Positions 28,663 to 38,204 of a stretch of 64,000 nucleotides of DNA are shown piece by piece. Position 1 is the stretch's first letter; every line of letters begins with the position of its first letter. Under the pieces are notes generated by a model. That model was given only the letters and a program-made list of their open reading frames with translations. It searched no databases and was not told where the DNA came from. Position numbers and translations under genes: made by a program. The DNA comes from Collinsella tanakaei (GTDB lineage: Bacteria > Actinomycetota > Coriobacteriia > Coriobacteriales > Coriobacteriaceae). The stretch covers positions 186,001 to 250,000 of the forward strand of contig NZ_JAUDCO010000003.1 in NCBI RefSeq assembly GCF_030373545.1. Direction: 5' to 3'.

Positions 28663-29003
28663 AGCGGGTGAACTTGGCTCGGGCGAACTCGTCTCGGACG
28701 TTTTTCGCATCTCGCGCGCTGAAATAACACCGGAGTATATTTCGCCTGTCCGGCTCGGGGCATCCGCTTCCCCGGGATGCACTACTCCCGTTTAGGGGAC
28801 GGTTTTGCGTGCCCCTGGCGAGTACAAGCAAAACGTCCGAGCTCTCTACCTGCTCATTCCTTGGGCCGTAAGATACCGCTACGCGCACGGTGCCCGCAAA
28901 ACCGTCCCCTAAACGGGGGTTTCGGCGTTTCACCGCTCAGTACGGCGCCGCCGCGCTACATCGTGCCGGCGAAACGTACGCCTCAGCGGTCATCCTGCGT
29001 CTG
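28663..29003. other. 341-bp gap dominated by an inverted repeat
   Basis: Convergent region between ygiQ and the CPBP gene. It contains small stems (GAAATA/TATTTC at 28720-28742; GCATCC/GGATGC at 28770-28790) and the long inverted repeat described separately. No open frame with a ribosome site was found. Confidence 0.6.
28787..28917. repeat. 131-bp element with 23-nt perfect inverted arms
   Basis: The left arm 28787-28809 and right arm 28895-28917 are exact reverse complements (CCCGTTTAGGGGACGG with TTTTGCG at the inner end), with 85 bp between. There is no transposase frame inside. The architecture is that of a MITE or paired REP element. Confidence 0.7.
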
Positions 29004-30245
29004 TCAGGCTGACTTGCCGATGGCCGCGGCGGGGCGCGATGCGAACCAGAACAGCCAGATGCCCAACGCCACCAGGCTCACGGCCGCCATGACGGCAAAG
29101 ACCACGCCGCCGATCTCAAGGGCGCTCGCGAGCACCGCGACGAAATACGAGGAGAAGTTGACGACCAGGTGCAGCCCGATGTTGTACGCGAGCCCGCCGG
29201 TGCGCCAGGCGACCCAACCCAAGACGGCACCGAGTACGAACGCATAAAGCCCCTGGACCAGGTTGAGGTGCAGGATGCCGAAGAGCAGCGCCTGGAAGAG
29301 GTTGGCCATCCAGAAGCTCGCCGAGGGCACCGCCGGAAAGCTCGGCATGGGCGTGCCGGTAGCCTTGCGCCACGAGCGGTCCTGCCAGCGCGCGGCATAG
29401 CTGGGGCAGAGCATGCGCAGGGCAAACTCGAAGATCACGCCGCGACAGGCGAGCTCCTCGGTCACCGGTGCGCCGATCGCCAGGATGATGACGGACAGGA
29501 CCGAGAACTCACTCGTGACGCCATCGTTCATAAGATCGGTGTACTCGGTCTGCAGATCGGGCGCGAGCGGCAGCAAAAACGTCAGCGCATAGCTGATGGC
29601 AAGCTGGAGCCCTACGCCCAATATGACGATGGCGACGATGCGCAGGGCGACCATGCCCGCGGTTGTCGACGCGCGTCCGCGCATCGACTCGACAAACGAC
29701 ACGGGCCGCAGGTGCAGCCACCACGGCAAGAAGATCGCAAGGCACCCCAGCTGCGCGGCGAGCATGAGCGGTCCCATGATGGCATTCGTAACGGCATCGA
29801 CGCCAGCGGTCGGATCGATGATGGCGTAGCCGATCGTCAGCACGATCGCGCCGACAAAGCTTATGAGCATCTGCGCGGCGAGCACTGAGATGAACGCTCC
29901 CAGCGCGGCAGCGAGCCAGCCCGCACGCCCCTTGGCAGGCGATTGCGGCTGCATCGAGGGCCGCGGCGGCAGAGCGGGCATCTGGGCACCGGGCGCCCAA
30001 GCATATGGTGCCGCGCCGGGCACCTGGCCGTAGATAGGCGTCTGGCCGTAGGCTGCCTGAGAGGTCGCCGCCGCGGGGGCAGGCGCGCATGTCGGCGCGA
30101 CAGCGGGCTGACCGGGCGCGGGAACGTCCGCTCCCGCAGGATTCTGATAGGACGCTCCTGCGGCTTCGGGACCGCTGGACGGGCTCGCATATCCCGCGTC
30201 GGTCGCATAGGGGCTGCCGTAGGAGCGCCGGTTCATGTCGTTCAT
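29004..30245 (-). CDS. CPBP family intramembrane metalloprotease (CAAX-protease-like)
   Basis: A 413-aa membrane protein. Residues 1-105 are a Pro/Ala/Gln/Gly-rich cytoplasmic tail. About eight membrane segments then hold the Abi/CPBP motifs: PVTEELACRG (EExxxR) near residue 263, FGILHLN (FxxxH) near 325 and HLVVNF (HxxxN) near 360. Relatives cleave prenylated proteins or act in bacteriocin self-immunity; the substrate here is unknown. The ATG at 30245 has GAGGTGAG upstream and overlaps the stop of a RelB/DinJ-like gene as ATGA, so the two are translated together. Confidence 0.9.
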   Translation of the reverse strand: MNDMNRRSYGSPYATDAGYASPSSGPEAAGASYQNPAGADVPAPGQPAVAPTCAPAPAAATSQAAYGQTPIYGQVPGAAPYAWAPGAQMPALPPRPSMQPQSPAKGRAGWLAAALGAFISVLAAQMLISFVGAIVLTIGYAIIDPTAGVDAVTNAIMGPLMLAAQLGCLAIFLPWWLHLRPVSFVESMRGRASTTAGMVALRIVAIVILGVGLQLAISYALTFLLPLAPDLQTEYTDLMNDGVTSEFSVLSVIILAIGAPVTEELACRGVIFEFALRMLCPSYAARWQDRSWRKATGTPMPSFPAVPSASFWMANLFQALLFGILHLNLVQGLYAFVLGAVLGWVAWRTGGLAYNIGLHLVVNFSSYFVAVLASALEIGGVVFAVMAAVSLVALGIWLFWFASRPAAAIGKSA

Positions 30246-30460
30246 GATCTCACCTCGGGTGCAGTATCCCCCGACGCCATGATCCCAAACGCTCCGTTCG
30301 GCGAGATATCAAACGGAAACGTGCCGCATCGGTTAAAGGCGGCGATGAACATGCGGATGGCGTTGGACGGGGTGGTGCCCACCTGCTGGGTCGCCGCCGC
30401 GAAGGCTGCCTTCTCCTCGGGCAGGACCTTCGCGACGACCGGGGTCATACGTTCTGCCAT
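30242..30460 (-). CDS. RelB/DinJ-like antitoxin-type protein
   Basis: A 72-aa ribbon-helix-helix type protein. The pattern MTPVVAKVLPEEKAAF, then VGTTPSNAIRMFIAAF and GTFPFD, matches the RelB/DinJ antitoxin core (TPSxAIRMF and PFD are the recognisable marks). No RelE/YafQ toxin gene is adjacent. The downstream overlapping partner is instead a CPBP protease. The ATG at 30460 has a GAGGA site; six codons further up the frame has another ATG without a better site. It may autoregulate the promoter just upstream. Confidence 0.8.
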   Translation of the reverse strand: MAERMTPVVAKVLPEEKAAFAAATQQVGTTPSNAIRMFIAAFNRCGTFPFDISPNGAFGIMASGDTAPEVRS

Positions 30461-30571
30461 GACTGGTCCTCGGTGCATGTTGGTGGCTCGTTTGCCGCGT
30501 GCTCGCGCGCGGCGTGCTGCGTTTCTGCGGTGGTGGTATTACTTAGTATTCCTTCGTTATACCCCACCGGC

Positions 30572-30599
30572 AGTATAGCAGATATGCACCGCGCGCAAA
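30572..30599 (-). promoter_or_regulatory. Promoter of the relB-like/CPBP operon
   Basis: Minus strand: TTTGCG (30599-30594), 16-base spacer, TATACT (30577-30572). Downstream AT-rich sequence with the repeats GTATAAC and GGAATACTAAGTAATAC could hold the RelB-type operator. Confidence 0.5.
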
Positions 30600-30610
30600 C
30601 GCGGACAGAC

Positions 30611-30645
30611 AAAAAAAGAGCGAGGGAATCCACGCCCTCGCTCTT
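30611..30645 (-). terminator. Strong terminator of the DEAD-box gene
   Basis: Stem AAGAGCGAGGG / CCCTCGCTCTT with an 8-base loop, followed on the minus strand by seven T residues, 20 bp beyond the helicase stop. A textbook intrinsic terminator. Confidence 0.92.
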
Positions 30646-30665
30646 ATCTGGATCAAGCCTGGTAC

Positions 30666-32519
<1,854 letters not shown>

Positions 32520-32821
32520 GAAAGCAAAGTCCATTCCAAACGGCGCGATGAAGGTCGCGCCGCATTTGTCGATTCTGTCGCGTTGCATACGGCGGTTCGC
32601 GCAAGATGGCGTTGTTCGCGCGCGATGGAGCAGGTTCCGCCGCGGAAAAGTATACGGACGCAACCGATAAACCCTGTGGGAATGACGTGGACACACCCGA
32701 ATACCACGAAATCAGGAGCGACAAGATGGTGCCGGGTTCAAACTTGTCGCAACAAGTTTGCGACAAATTTGAACCCGGCCCCTTCTTGTCACCCGACAAG
32801 TTTGTACCTGGCACCATCTTG
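32520..32821. other. Leader of the DEAD-box gene plus repeat array
   Basis: The part 32520-32719 is the probable 5' leader of the helicase, with a TATACT -10 at 32654-32649 (minus strand) and no clear -35. Long leaders are common for cold-shock helicases. The part from 32720 is occupied by palindromic repeats. Confidence 0.5.
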
Positions 32822-32823
32822 TC
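32720..32823. repeat. Array of three copies of a 30-nt palindromic unit
   Basis: Copy 1 at 32720-32749 runs forward, copy 2 at 32761-32790 and copy 3 at 32794-32823 run in reverse. The unit starts GACAAGATGGTGCC and ends CAAACTTGTCG, so it is itself bordered by GACAAG/CTTGTC. Copies 1 and 2 pair as a hairpin with three mismatches over 31 nt. Copy 3 is identical to the first copy at 33165. The stop codon of the zinc-ribbon gene overlaps the end of copy 3, so the array may also act as its terminator. Confidence 0.85.
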
Positions 32824-33079
32824 AGGAAACGCGCTCCACGAGCTTGGGGCTGGCGAACCAGTCCACGTGACCGCACGTCGCGCAGATGAGCGTCACCGCC
32901 GAGTCGCTCGCCCACTCGAGGCCTATGAACGAGCCCGCACGCCCATCAAGCAGCGCGGAGCTCTCGAAGAAGCGCTTGCCGCCGCAGTGAGGACATGTCA
33001 CCGCATGACCGGCGACCTCGTAGCGCTCCCCGGATTCATCGCCGTTCAGCGCCTTGGAAAACTCCGAAAAGAACCCCAT
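32822..33079 (-). CDS. Small zinc-ribbon protein
   Basis: An 85-aa protein with two C-x2-C pairs (TCPHCGGKRFF and LICATCGHVDWF) that would form one zinc ribbon. The first 30 residues (GFFSEFSKALNGDESG) may be a short amphipathic helix. No enzyme domain. Relatives are widespread small proteins of unknown role. The ATG at 33079 has AAAGGTG seven bases upstream; the frame opens six codons earlier. The gene is flanked on both sides by copies of the same 30-nt palindromic repeat, as if carried or isolated by them. Confidence 0.8.
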   Translation of the reverse strand: MGFFSEFSKALNGDESGERYEVAGHAVTCPHCGGKRFFESSALLDGRAGSFIGLEWASDSAVTLICATCGHVDWFASPKLVERVS

Positions 33080-33164
33080 GGAACACCTTTCTTCCACCGC
33101 GCGGGCACATGTCCCGCTTATACCCGATGCCGGAATACCAGAAACGTCCTCTTAGACAAGAGAC

Positions 33165-33224
33165 GACAAGATGGTGCCAGGTACAAACTTGTCGCGACAA
33201 GTTTATACCTGGCACCATCTTGTC
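33165..33224. repeat. 60-nt near-perfect palindrome of the same repeat family
   Basis: Two 30-nt units head to head (33165-33194 and 33195-33224), differing at one position. The first half is identical to copy 3 of the array at 32794. Its end lies 3 bp before the -35 box of the copA promoter. Confidence 0.88.
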
Positions 33225-33227
33225 GGG

Positions 33228-33256
33228 TTGACACCCCCGGGGGGTGGGGGTACTCT
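33228..33256 (+). promoter_or_regulatory. copA promoter with overlapping CsoR-type operator
   Basis: TTGACA (33228-33233), a 17-base spacer and TACTCT (33251-33256). The spacer itself is CCCCCGGGGGGTGGGGG, a G/C-tract pseudo-palindrome ending in GTAC like known CsoR sites. Repressor bound there would cover the promoter and be released by Cu(I). The csoR gene is the third gene of the operon, giving autoregulation. Confidence 0.85.
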
Positions 33257-33285
33257 GCAGACAACAGCGAAGGAAAGGAGCCGCC

Positions 33286-35613
33286 ATGGCTCATGAGAAA
33301 TTCGACGTCGGCGGCATGACCTGCGCCGCCTGCCAAGCGCATGTGGACAAGGCCGTCTGCAGCCTTAACGGCGTGACGGACGTCTCGGTGAACCTGCTCT
33401 CCGGATCCATGACCGTGGACTATGACGAAACCCAGCTGAGCGCCGACGACATCTGCGCCGCCGTCGACCGCGCCGGCTACTCGGCCGCCCCGGTCGCATC
33501 GGCCGCCCCGGGCACCGCGACCGCCGGCCCTGGCGCCGCCCACCACGAGAGCCCCACGAAGAAACTCGAGGCGACCGCCGACGCCATGAAGACGCGCCTG
33601 ATCGTCTCGATCGTCTTCCTCATCCCCTTGTTCTACATCGGCATGGGCCACATGCTGGGCTGGCCGCTGCCGAGCGTCTTCACCGACCACATCCATGCCA
33701 TGACGCTCGCGCTCACCATGTTCGTGCTCCTGCTGCCCATCCTGTACATGAACCGCGCGTACTTCATCAACGGCTTCAAGTCGCTCGCGCATCGCGCTCC
33801 CACCATGGATGCGCTCATCGCCATCGGCGCCGCGGCGAGCGTCGCATGGTCGGTCTACGCCATGTTCGTCATGGCCGACCAGCTTGCCTACGGCGATGTG
33901 CACGGCGCGGCCGCAACCGCCATGGACAACCTGTATCTGGAGAGCGCCGGAACCATCCTCACGCTCGTGACGGTCGGCAAGTACCTGGAGACCCGCTCTA
34001 AATCCAAGACGGGATCTGCCATCGAGGCGCTCATCGACCTCGCGCCCAAGACGGCGTGCGTCGTCGCCGCGGACGGCAGCGAGCAGACCGTCGATGTCGA
34101 CGCCATCCAGGTGGGCCAAACCGTGCGCGTGCGCCCGGGCGAGTCGGTGCCCGTCGACGGCGTCGTACTCGAGGGCACGTCCGCCATCGACGAGAGCGCA
34201 CTCACCGGTGAGTCCATCCCGCAGGAGAAGAACCCCGGCGACACCGTGCACGCCGCGACCATCAACCGCACCGGCTCGTTTACCTTCCGCGCGACCCGTG
34301 TGGGCTCCGACACGAGCCTCGCCAAGATCATCCAGCTCGTGGAGGACGCCAACGCCACGAAGGCCCCCATCTCGCGCCTGGCTGACAAGGTCGCCGCGGT
34401 CTTCGTGCCCGCCGTGCTGCTCATCGCGCTCGTCACGTTTATCGTCTGGATGGTCCTGACCGGCGACGTCAACGAGGCGCTCACCGCCGGCGTCGCCGTC
34501 GTGGTCATCAGCTGCCCGTGCGCGCTCGGTCTCGCCACGCCCGTGGCAATCATGGTCGGCACCGGCAAGGGTGCCGAGATGGGCGTGCTGTTCAAGAGCG
34601 CCGAGGCCCTCGAGACCCTGCACAAGGTGGATACGGTCGTGCTGGACAAGACCGGCACGGTCACGCAGGGGCGCCCCGCCGTGACCGACATCCTGCCCGC
34701 CGAGCGCGCCGATGGTCGCGCCATGAGCGAGAAGCAGCTGCTCAAACTTGCCTCTGCCCTCGAGAAATCAAGCGAGCACCCCCTCGCCGAGGCGATCATG
34801 GCCGCAGCGGACGAACGGGGCATCGTCGCGCGCCCGGTGGCCGACTTCGCCGCCGTTCCCGGTCGCGGCGTCACCGCCCGCGAGGGCGCGAACCCCATCG
34901 CCGCGGGCAACGCGCAGCTCATGGCGGAGCTGGGCATCGAAATCGACCGCGCGCAGCTCGAGGCGTTCGCGCGCGAGGGCAAAACGCCGCTGTTCTTCGC
35001 CAAAAACGGCGAACTCGCCGGCACGATCGCCGTGGCCGACGAGATCAAGCCCACCAGCCCCGCCGCCATCGAGGCACTCGGGCGCCTCGGCGTGCGCGCG
35101 GTCATGCTCACCGGCGACAACCGAATGACGGCCGACGCCATCGCCCGGCGCGTGGGACTCGCCGATGTCGTCGCGGACGTCATGCCCGCCGACAAGGAGC
35201 GCCACGTGCGCGACCTGCAGGACGCGGGTCACGTGGTCGCCATGGTGGGCGACGGCATCAACGACTCCCCCGCGCTCGCCCGCGCCGACGTCGGCCTGGC
35301 CATCGGCGCCGGCGCCGACGTTGCCAAGGAGGGCGCCGACGTCGTCCTCATGCACAGCGACCTGCTCGACGTCGCCCGCGCCATCGAGCTGTCGCGCGCG
35401 GTCATCCGCAACATCAAGCAGGACCTGTTCTGGGCGCTGTTCTACAACAGCCTGGGCATCCCCCTTGCCGCCGGCGTGCTGTACCCGGTACTCGGCTGGC
35501 AGCTCTCGCCCATGTTCGGCGCCGCTGCCATGAGCCTGTCGAGCGTATGCGTGGTGAGCAATGCCCTTCGCCTGCGCGGTTTTCGCCCCAAGACGACCGA
35601 TATGGGAAACTAG
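33286..35613 (+). CDS. copA: Cu(I)-exporting P1B-type ATPase
   Basis: A 775-aa inner-membrane copper pump. One N-terminal heavy-metal domain has GGMTCAACQAHV (Cys13, Cys16). The transmembrane metal site is SCPCALGLATPVA near residue 410, the phosphorylation motif DKTGTVTQG near 454, the actuator loop DESALTGESIPQ, the SSEHPLAEAI histidine loop, and the hinge GDGINDSPALA near 654. The CPC plus C-terminal YN/MSSxxV segments point to Cu(I). The ATG at 33286 has AAAGGAG upstream. It heads a copA-copZ-csoR operon. Confidence 0.96.
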   Translation: MAHEKFDVGGMTCAACQAHVDKAVCSLNGVTDVSVNLLSGSMTVDYDETQLSADDICAAVDRAGYSAAPVASAAPGTATAGPGAAHHESPTKKLEATADAMKTRLIVSIVFLIPLFYIGMGHMLGWPLPSVFTDHIHAMTLALTMFVLLLPILYMNRAYFINGFKSLAHRAPTMDALIAIGAAASVAWSVYAMFVMADQLAYGDVHGAAATAMDNLYLESAGTILTLVTVGKYLETRSKSKTGSAIEALIDLAPKTACVVAADGSEQTVDVDAIQVGQTVRVRPGESVPVDGVVLEGTSAIDESALTGESIPQEKNPGDTVHAATINRTGSFTFRATRVGSDTSLAKIIQLVEDANATKAPISRLADKVAAVFVPAVLLIALVTFIVWMVLTGDVNEALTAGVAVVVISCPCALGLATPVAIMVGTGKGAEMGVLFKSAEALETLHKVDTVVLDKTGTVTQGRPAVTDILPAERADGRAMSEKQLLKLASALEKSSEHPLAEAIMAAADERGIVARPVADFAAVPGRGVTAREGANPIAAGNAQLMAELGIEIDRAQLEAFAREGKTPLFFAKNGELAGTIAVADEIKPTSPAAIEALGRLGVRAVMLTGDNRMTADAIARRVGLADVVADVMPADKERHVRDLQDAGHVVAMVGDGINDSPALARADVGLAIGAGADVAKEGADVVLMHSDLLDVARAIELSRAVIRNIKQDLFWALFYNSLGIPLAAGVLYPVLGWQLSPMFGAAAMSLSSVCVVSNALRLRGFRPKTTDMGN

Positions 35614-35649
35614 GAGCACACGATGCTCCCACAGGAAAGGAGACATACC

Positions 35650-35871
35650 ATGAACTACACCATCAAGACCGAGGGCCTGCACTGCGGCCACTGCGACGCC
35701 GCCGTCGAGAGCGCGCTGTTGAACGTCGCGGGCGTGACCGACGCGGACGCCGATCACGAGGTCAACGTCGTGGAGGTCGCATGCGATGACACCGTGACCC
35801 CCGAGCAGCTCACCGCCGCCGTCGAGGGCGCGGGCGACAGCTTCAAGGTCATCGAGATCAAGGTCGCGTAG
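35650..35871 (+). CDS. copZ: CopZ-like copper chaperone
   Basis: A 73-aa ferredoxin-fold heavy-metal-binding protein that would hand Cu(I) to CopA. The metal loop reads GLHCGHCDAAVESAL, with the common Met-Thr before the first Cys replaced by Leu-His. The start at 35650 has AAAGGAG upstream, 36 bp after copA. The csoR gene begins 5 bp after its stop. Confidence 0.93.
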   Translation: MNYTIKTEGLHCGHCDAAVESALLNVAGVTDADADHEVNVVEVACDDTVTPEQLTAAVEGAGDSFKVIEIKVA

Positions 35872-35876
35872 CCGCC

Positions 35877-36149
35877 ATGATGGCAGATCACGAGCGCATC
35901 ACGCGCCTGCTCAAGACCGCCCGCGGACAGATCGACGGCATCCTGCGCATGGTGGAGGACGATCGCTACTGCATCGACATCTCCACGCAGCTCATGGCCA
36001 CCGAATCGCTGCTTGCCCGCATCAACGCCGACGTGCTCAAAGCGCATGTCGAGGGCTGTGTGCGCACAGCGATGGAGACGGGCGACGAGGTCGAGCAGGA
36101 CGCCAAGCTCGCCGAGATCGAGATGGTCATCGAAAAGCTTGCCAAGTGA
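35877..36149 (+). CDS. csoR: CsoR family copper-sensing repressor
   Basis: A 90-aa four-helix DNA-binding repressor without a classic HTH. The Cu(I) ligands Cys-His-Cys are present: Cys in DDRYCIDIS and His and Cys in LKAHVEGCVR. N-terminal ERITRLLKTARGQIDGILRMV is the family signature. It probably represses its own operon at the G/C-tract operator at 33234-33253. It starts 5 bp after copZ; MM at the start leaves two possible initiation codons. Confidence 0.95.
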   Translation: MMADHERITRLLKTARGQIDGILRMVEDDRYCIDISTQLMATESLLARINADVLKAHVEGCVRTAMETGDEVEQDAKLAEIEMVIEKLAK

Positions 36150-36333
36150 AGGATGCGTGCCGACGGAATCGCGGCTGCCTCAACAGCTCTTTGCAACGCG
36201 GGCGCGAACGCGCCGACGGCGGTACGTTTTTCCGAAAACTTGTGGCTCTCCCGTCCTCGGCTATACGCAGCGCGCAGGAAACGGGTAAAATGCTGCCTGT
36301 TCGACTGACTGCTTAGAATCGAGGCTAGTGGCT

Positions 36334-36798
36334 ATGAACGATTTCATGAACGGCCGCCGTGGCGTGGACGAGTTGACCACCACCCTGGGCGGCGCGAGCA
36401 TGGTGCTCGCGCTCATCGGGTCGATCTTCTCCATCTCCTGGCTCGGCTGGATCGCGCTCGTCGCGGTTATCGTCGCGCTCCTTCGCGCGTTCTCGACCAA
36501 CGTCGCCGCCCGCGAGCGCGAGAACGACGCGTTTCGCGATCTGCTCGCCAAGACGCCGCTCGCCGGCAGCATGCGCGGCTCCGGCCCCCGCGCCTCCTAC
36601 CCGCAGGATGCTGCGGCTCCCGGCGCCTCCAGCTTTGACCGCAAGAAGCGCACCGCACAGACCATGTGGGAGAACCGCAAGACCACGATGTACTTCAAGT
36701 GCAAGAACTGCGGCCAGCTCCTGTCGGTGCCCCGCGGCAAGGGCCGCATCCGCGTCACCTGCCCCAAGTGCGGCACGAAGGTCGAGAAGCGCTCGTAA
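36334..36798 (+). CDS. Membrane-anchored zinc-ribbon protein
   Basis: A 154-aa protein with two adjacent membrane segments (about residues 20-55), a charged linker, and a C-terminal zinc ribbon FKCKNCGQLL ... VTCPKCGTKVEKRS. This arrangement is common in Actinobacteria and the role is unknown. The ATG at 36334 follows GAGG by 9 bases; a GTG two codons earlier is less well placed. A TAGAAT at 36314-36319 may be its -10 box. A strong intrinsic terminator follows, so it is a single-gene unit. Confidence 0.82.
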   Translation: MNDFMNGRRGVDELTTTLGGASMVLALIGSIFSISWLGWIALVAVIVALLRAFSTNVAARERENDAFRDLLAKTPLAGSMRGSGPRASYPQDAAAPGASSFDRKKRTAQTMWENRKTTMYFKCKNCGQLLSVPRGKGRIRVTCPKCGTKVEKRS

Positions 36799-36833
36799 GG
36801 CGCCTTTGGCGACAACATTGTCCGATGTTTTGG

Positions 36834-36862
36834 CGGGCGCCTTCGGGCGCCCGTTTTTTATT
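36834..36862 (+). terminator. Intrinsic terminator
   Basis: Stem CGGGCGC / GCGCCCG with the stable loop CTTCGG, then TTTTTTATTC. It ends the membrane zinc-ribbon gene 35 bp after its stop. Confidence 0.95.
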
Positions 36863-36943
36863 CAATTCAGGGACGGTCGTATGCACGTTTCAGGGGTCGA
36901 AAAAACGGCTGGCGGCTCGTGATGGCGATTGTGGTCACGAGAG

Positions 36944-37011
36944 CACGATTCCTGTCGCCTGCAGCCGCCGACGGCTACCATACGGACACGATTCCTGTCG
37001 CCTGCAGCCGC
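36944..37011. repeat. 25-nt direct repeat, two copies 43 nt apart
   Basis: Copies at 36944-36968 and 36987-37011 are identical (CACGATTCCTGTCGCCTGCA, then GCCGC). Spacer of 18 nt. Only two units, no palindromy in the unit, no cas genes, so not a CRISPR. Confidence 0.85.
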
Positions 37012-37214
37012 TAGTGCCGGGTTCACCGCACTCCGAACGGACCCACAGCGCCCCTCTCCCCAGCAGAAACGCTCGGATTGCCATGGATGCGGCGCGAAAC
37101 CGCAGTCCCTTCGCCGCGAGGCGGCGTACATAGCGGAAGCGCGCACCGTGCCCTCGACAGTAAACGTTCGCCGATGACCAGATGCGCGATCCCCAACGCC
37201 TTCCAACCCGTTTT

Positions 37215-37257
37215 CGGGCGGCGTACAGCGCCGCCCGCCCGTCTGGACGGGCGGGCG
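37215..37257 (-). terminator. Tandem GC-rich hairpins after the PHP gene
   Basis: A 12-bp perfect stem CGCCCGCCCGTC / GACGGGCGGGCG (37232-37257) and an overlapping second stem (37215-37237) follow the PHP gene stop at once on the minus strand. No T-run. Confidence 0.55.
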
Positions 37258-37258
37258 A

Positions 37259-38101
37259 CTAGTCGGCAATCGGCATTGCCTCCCACGAGCCGTCGGCGCG
37301 GGGCACCTCGACGGTGCGGTAGCCCACGCGCGCGGCATGGTCATACGCCCTCGCGATGCCGTCGCAGATATCGCCCGGCGCATGGCCGTCGGATCCCACC
37401 GTGATGGGCACGCCCGCGCGCAAAAACCGCTCGAGCAGGCCCTGCGCCGGATAGTAGTCCCCCACGCCCTTGCGCCAGCCTGCCGTCGAGAGCTCGACGC
37501 GCTTGCCGGTATCGCGCGCGCAGGCAACCATCTCGTCCCAGAGCGGGCGCAGGTCGATCGTCGGCGCGAAGCCCTCGTTGGCAAAGCGCATCGCCAAATC
37601 GGGATGTGCCATCGTGTCGAACAGGTCGCATGCGCAGGCGCGGCACCACGTGTCGACGTAGCGGCGCCACACCTCATCGGTCCCGAGCTCGCGCCAGATG
37701 CGCTGATCGCTCGCGTCGTCGATCCACGCGCCGCCCTCGATGGGGCCCAACCAGTGCACGCTGCCCAGGCGCACCTGCGCGCCCGCGCTCCAGCGGCGGA
37801 TGTTCTCCTCGCAGCCTTCGTACCAGTCGCACTCAAAGCCATAGAGGTACTCGAGCTCGGGATGGGCAGCCGCCGCCTCGTCGAAAGCCTGCCGATGCGC
37901 GGCGAGCTCGTCTTCGATCACCTGCACCTCACCGGCAGGATCCATGGCATGCGGCAAGGTGAGATGGTCCGTGGCGACCATCACCGCACACCCCGCCTTC
38001 ACGGCAGCGTCAGCATTCTGCAGAAACGTGCCGACGCCGTCGGAAAACCGCGTGTGCGTATGAGTGTCGACGATGGAGCGGGCGGGCAGCGGACGCATCA
38101 T
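37259..38101 (-). CDS. PHP-domain phosphatase, histidinol-phosphatase (HisK) type
   Basis: A 280-aa metal-dependent phosphoesterase. Metal ligands of the PHP fold are visible in order: DTHTHTRFSDG, ATDHLTLP, GFECDWYEG, GSVHWL, DTMAHPDL and GSDGHAPGDIC. The closest named relatives are HisK/HisJ-type histidinol phosphatases, but no his gene is near. It is downstream of another PHP gene and an ABC importer operon on the same strand, 103 bp away. It may therefore act on an imported phosphate ester instead. The start at 38101 follows GAGG by five bases. Confidence 0.85.
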   Translation of the reverse strand: MMRPLPARSIVDTHTHTRFSDGVGTFLQNADAAVKAGCAVMVATDHLTLPHAMDPAGEVQVIEDELAAHRQAFDEAAAAHPELEYLYGFECDWYEGCEENIRRWSAGAQVRLGSVHWLGPIEGGAWIDDASDQRIWRELGTDEVWRRYVDTWCRACACDLFDTMAHPDLAMRFANEGFAPTIDLRPLWDEMVACARDTGKRVELSTAGWRKGVGDYYPAQGLLERFLRAGVPITVGSDGHAPGDICDGIARAYDHAARVGYRTVEVPRADGSWEAMPIAD

Positions 38102-38204
38102 GGGAACCTCGATTCAAAGAAACGCGCGCCGCAGCAGGGCATCTGACCACAGTGCCCGTGCGGCACGCGACATCGCAATCACGACGATTGTACCGTGTGA
38201 CCAG

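Larger units (their letters stand above)
36863..37258. other. 396-bp non-coding stretch
   Basis: Between two convergent transcription units. Holds a 25-nt tandem direct repeat at 36944-37011, a CTCGTGA/TCACGAG inverted pair (36917-36942), and the hairpins at 37215-37257. No gene with a ribosome site was recognised. Confidence 0.6.

Noticed and set aside
28663-29003. Insertion sequence
   Set aside because: Long inverted ends are present but the interior has no transposase frame; listed as a repeat only.
30242-30460. Complete RelBE toxin-antitoxin pair
   Set aside because: No RelE, YafQ or other small toxin frame lies on either side; the overlapping partner is a membrane protease.
36863-36900. 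A third copy of the 28.8-kb inverted-repeat arm (CAGGGACGGT...)
   Set aside because: Only about ten bases match and the TTTTGCG end is missing; too weak to call.
36944-37011. Possible CRISPR array
   Set aside because: Only two repeat copies, an 18-nt spacer, and no cas genes in the window.
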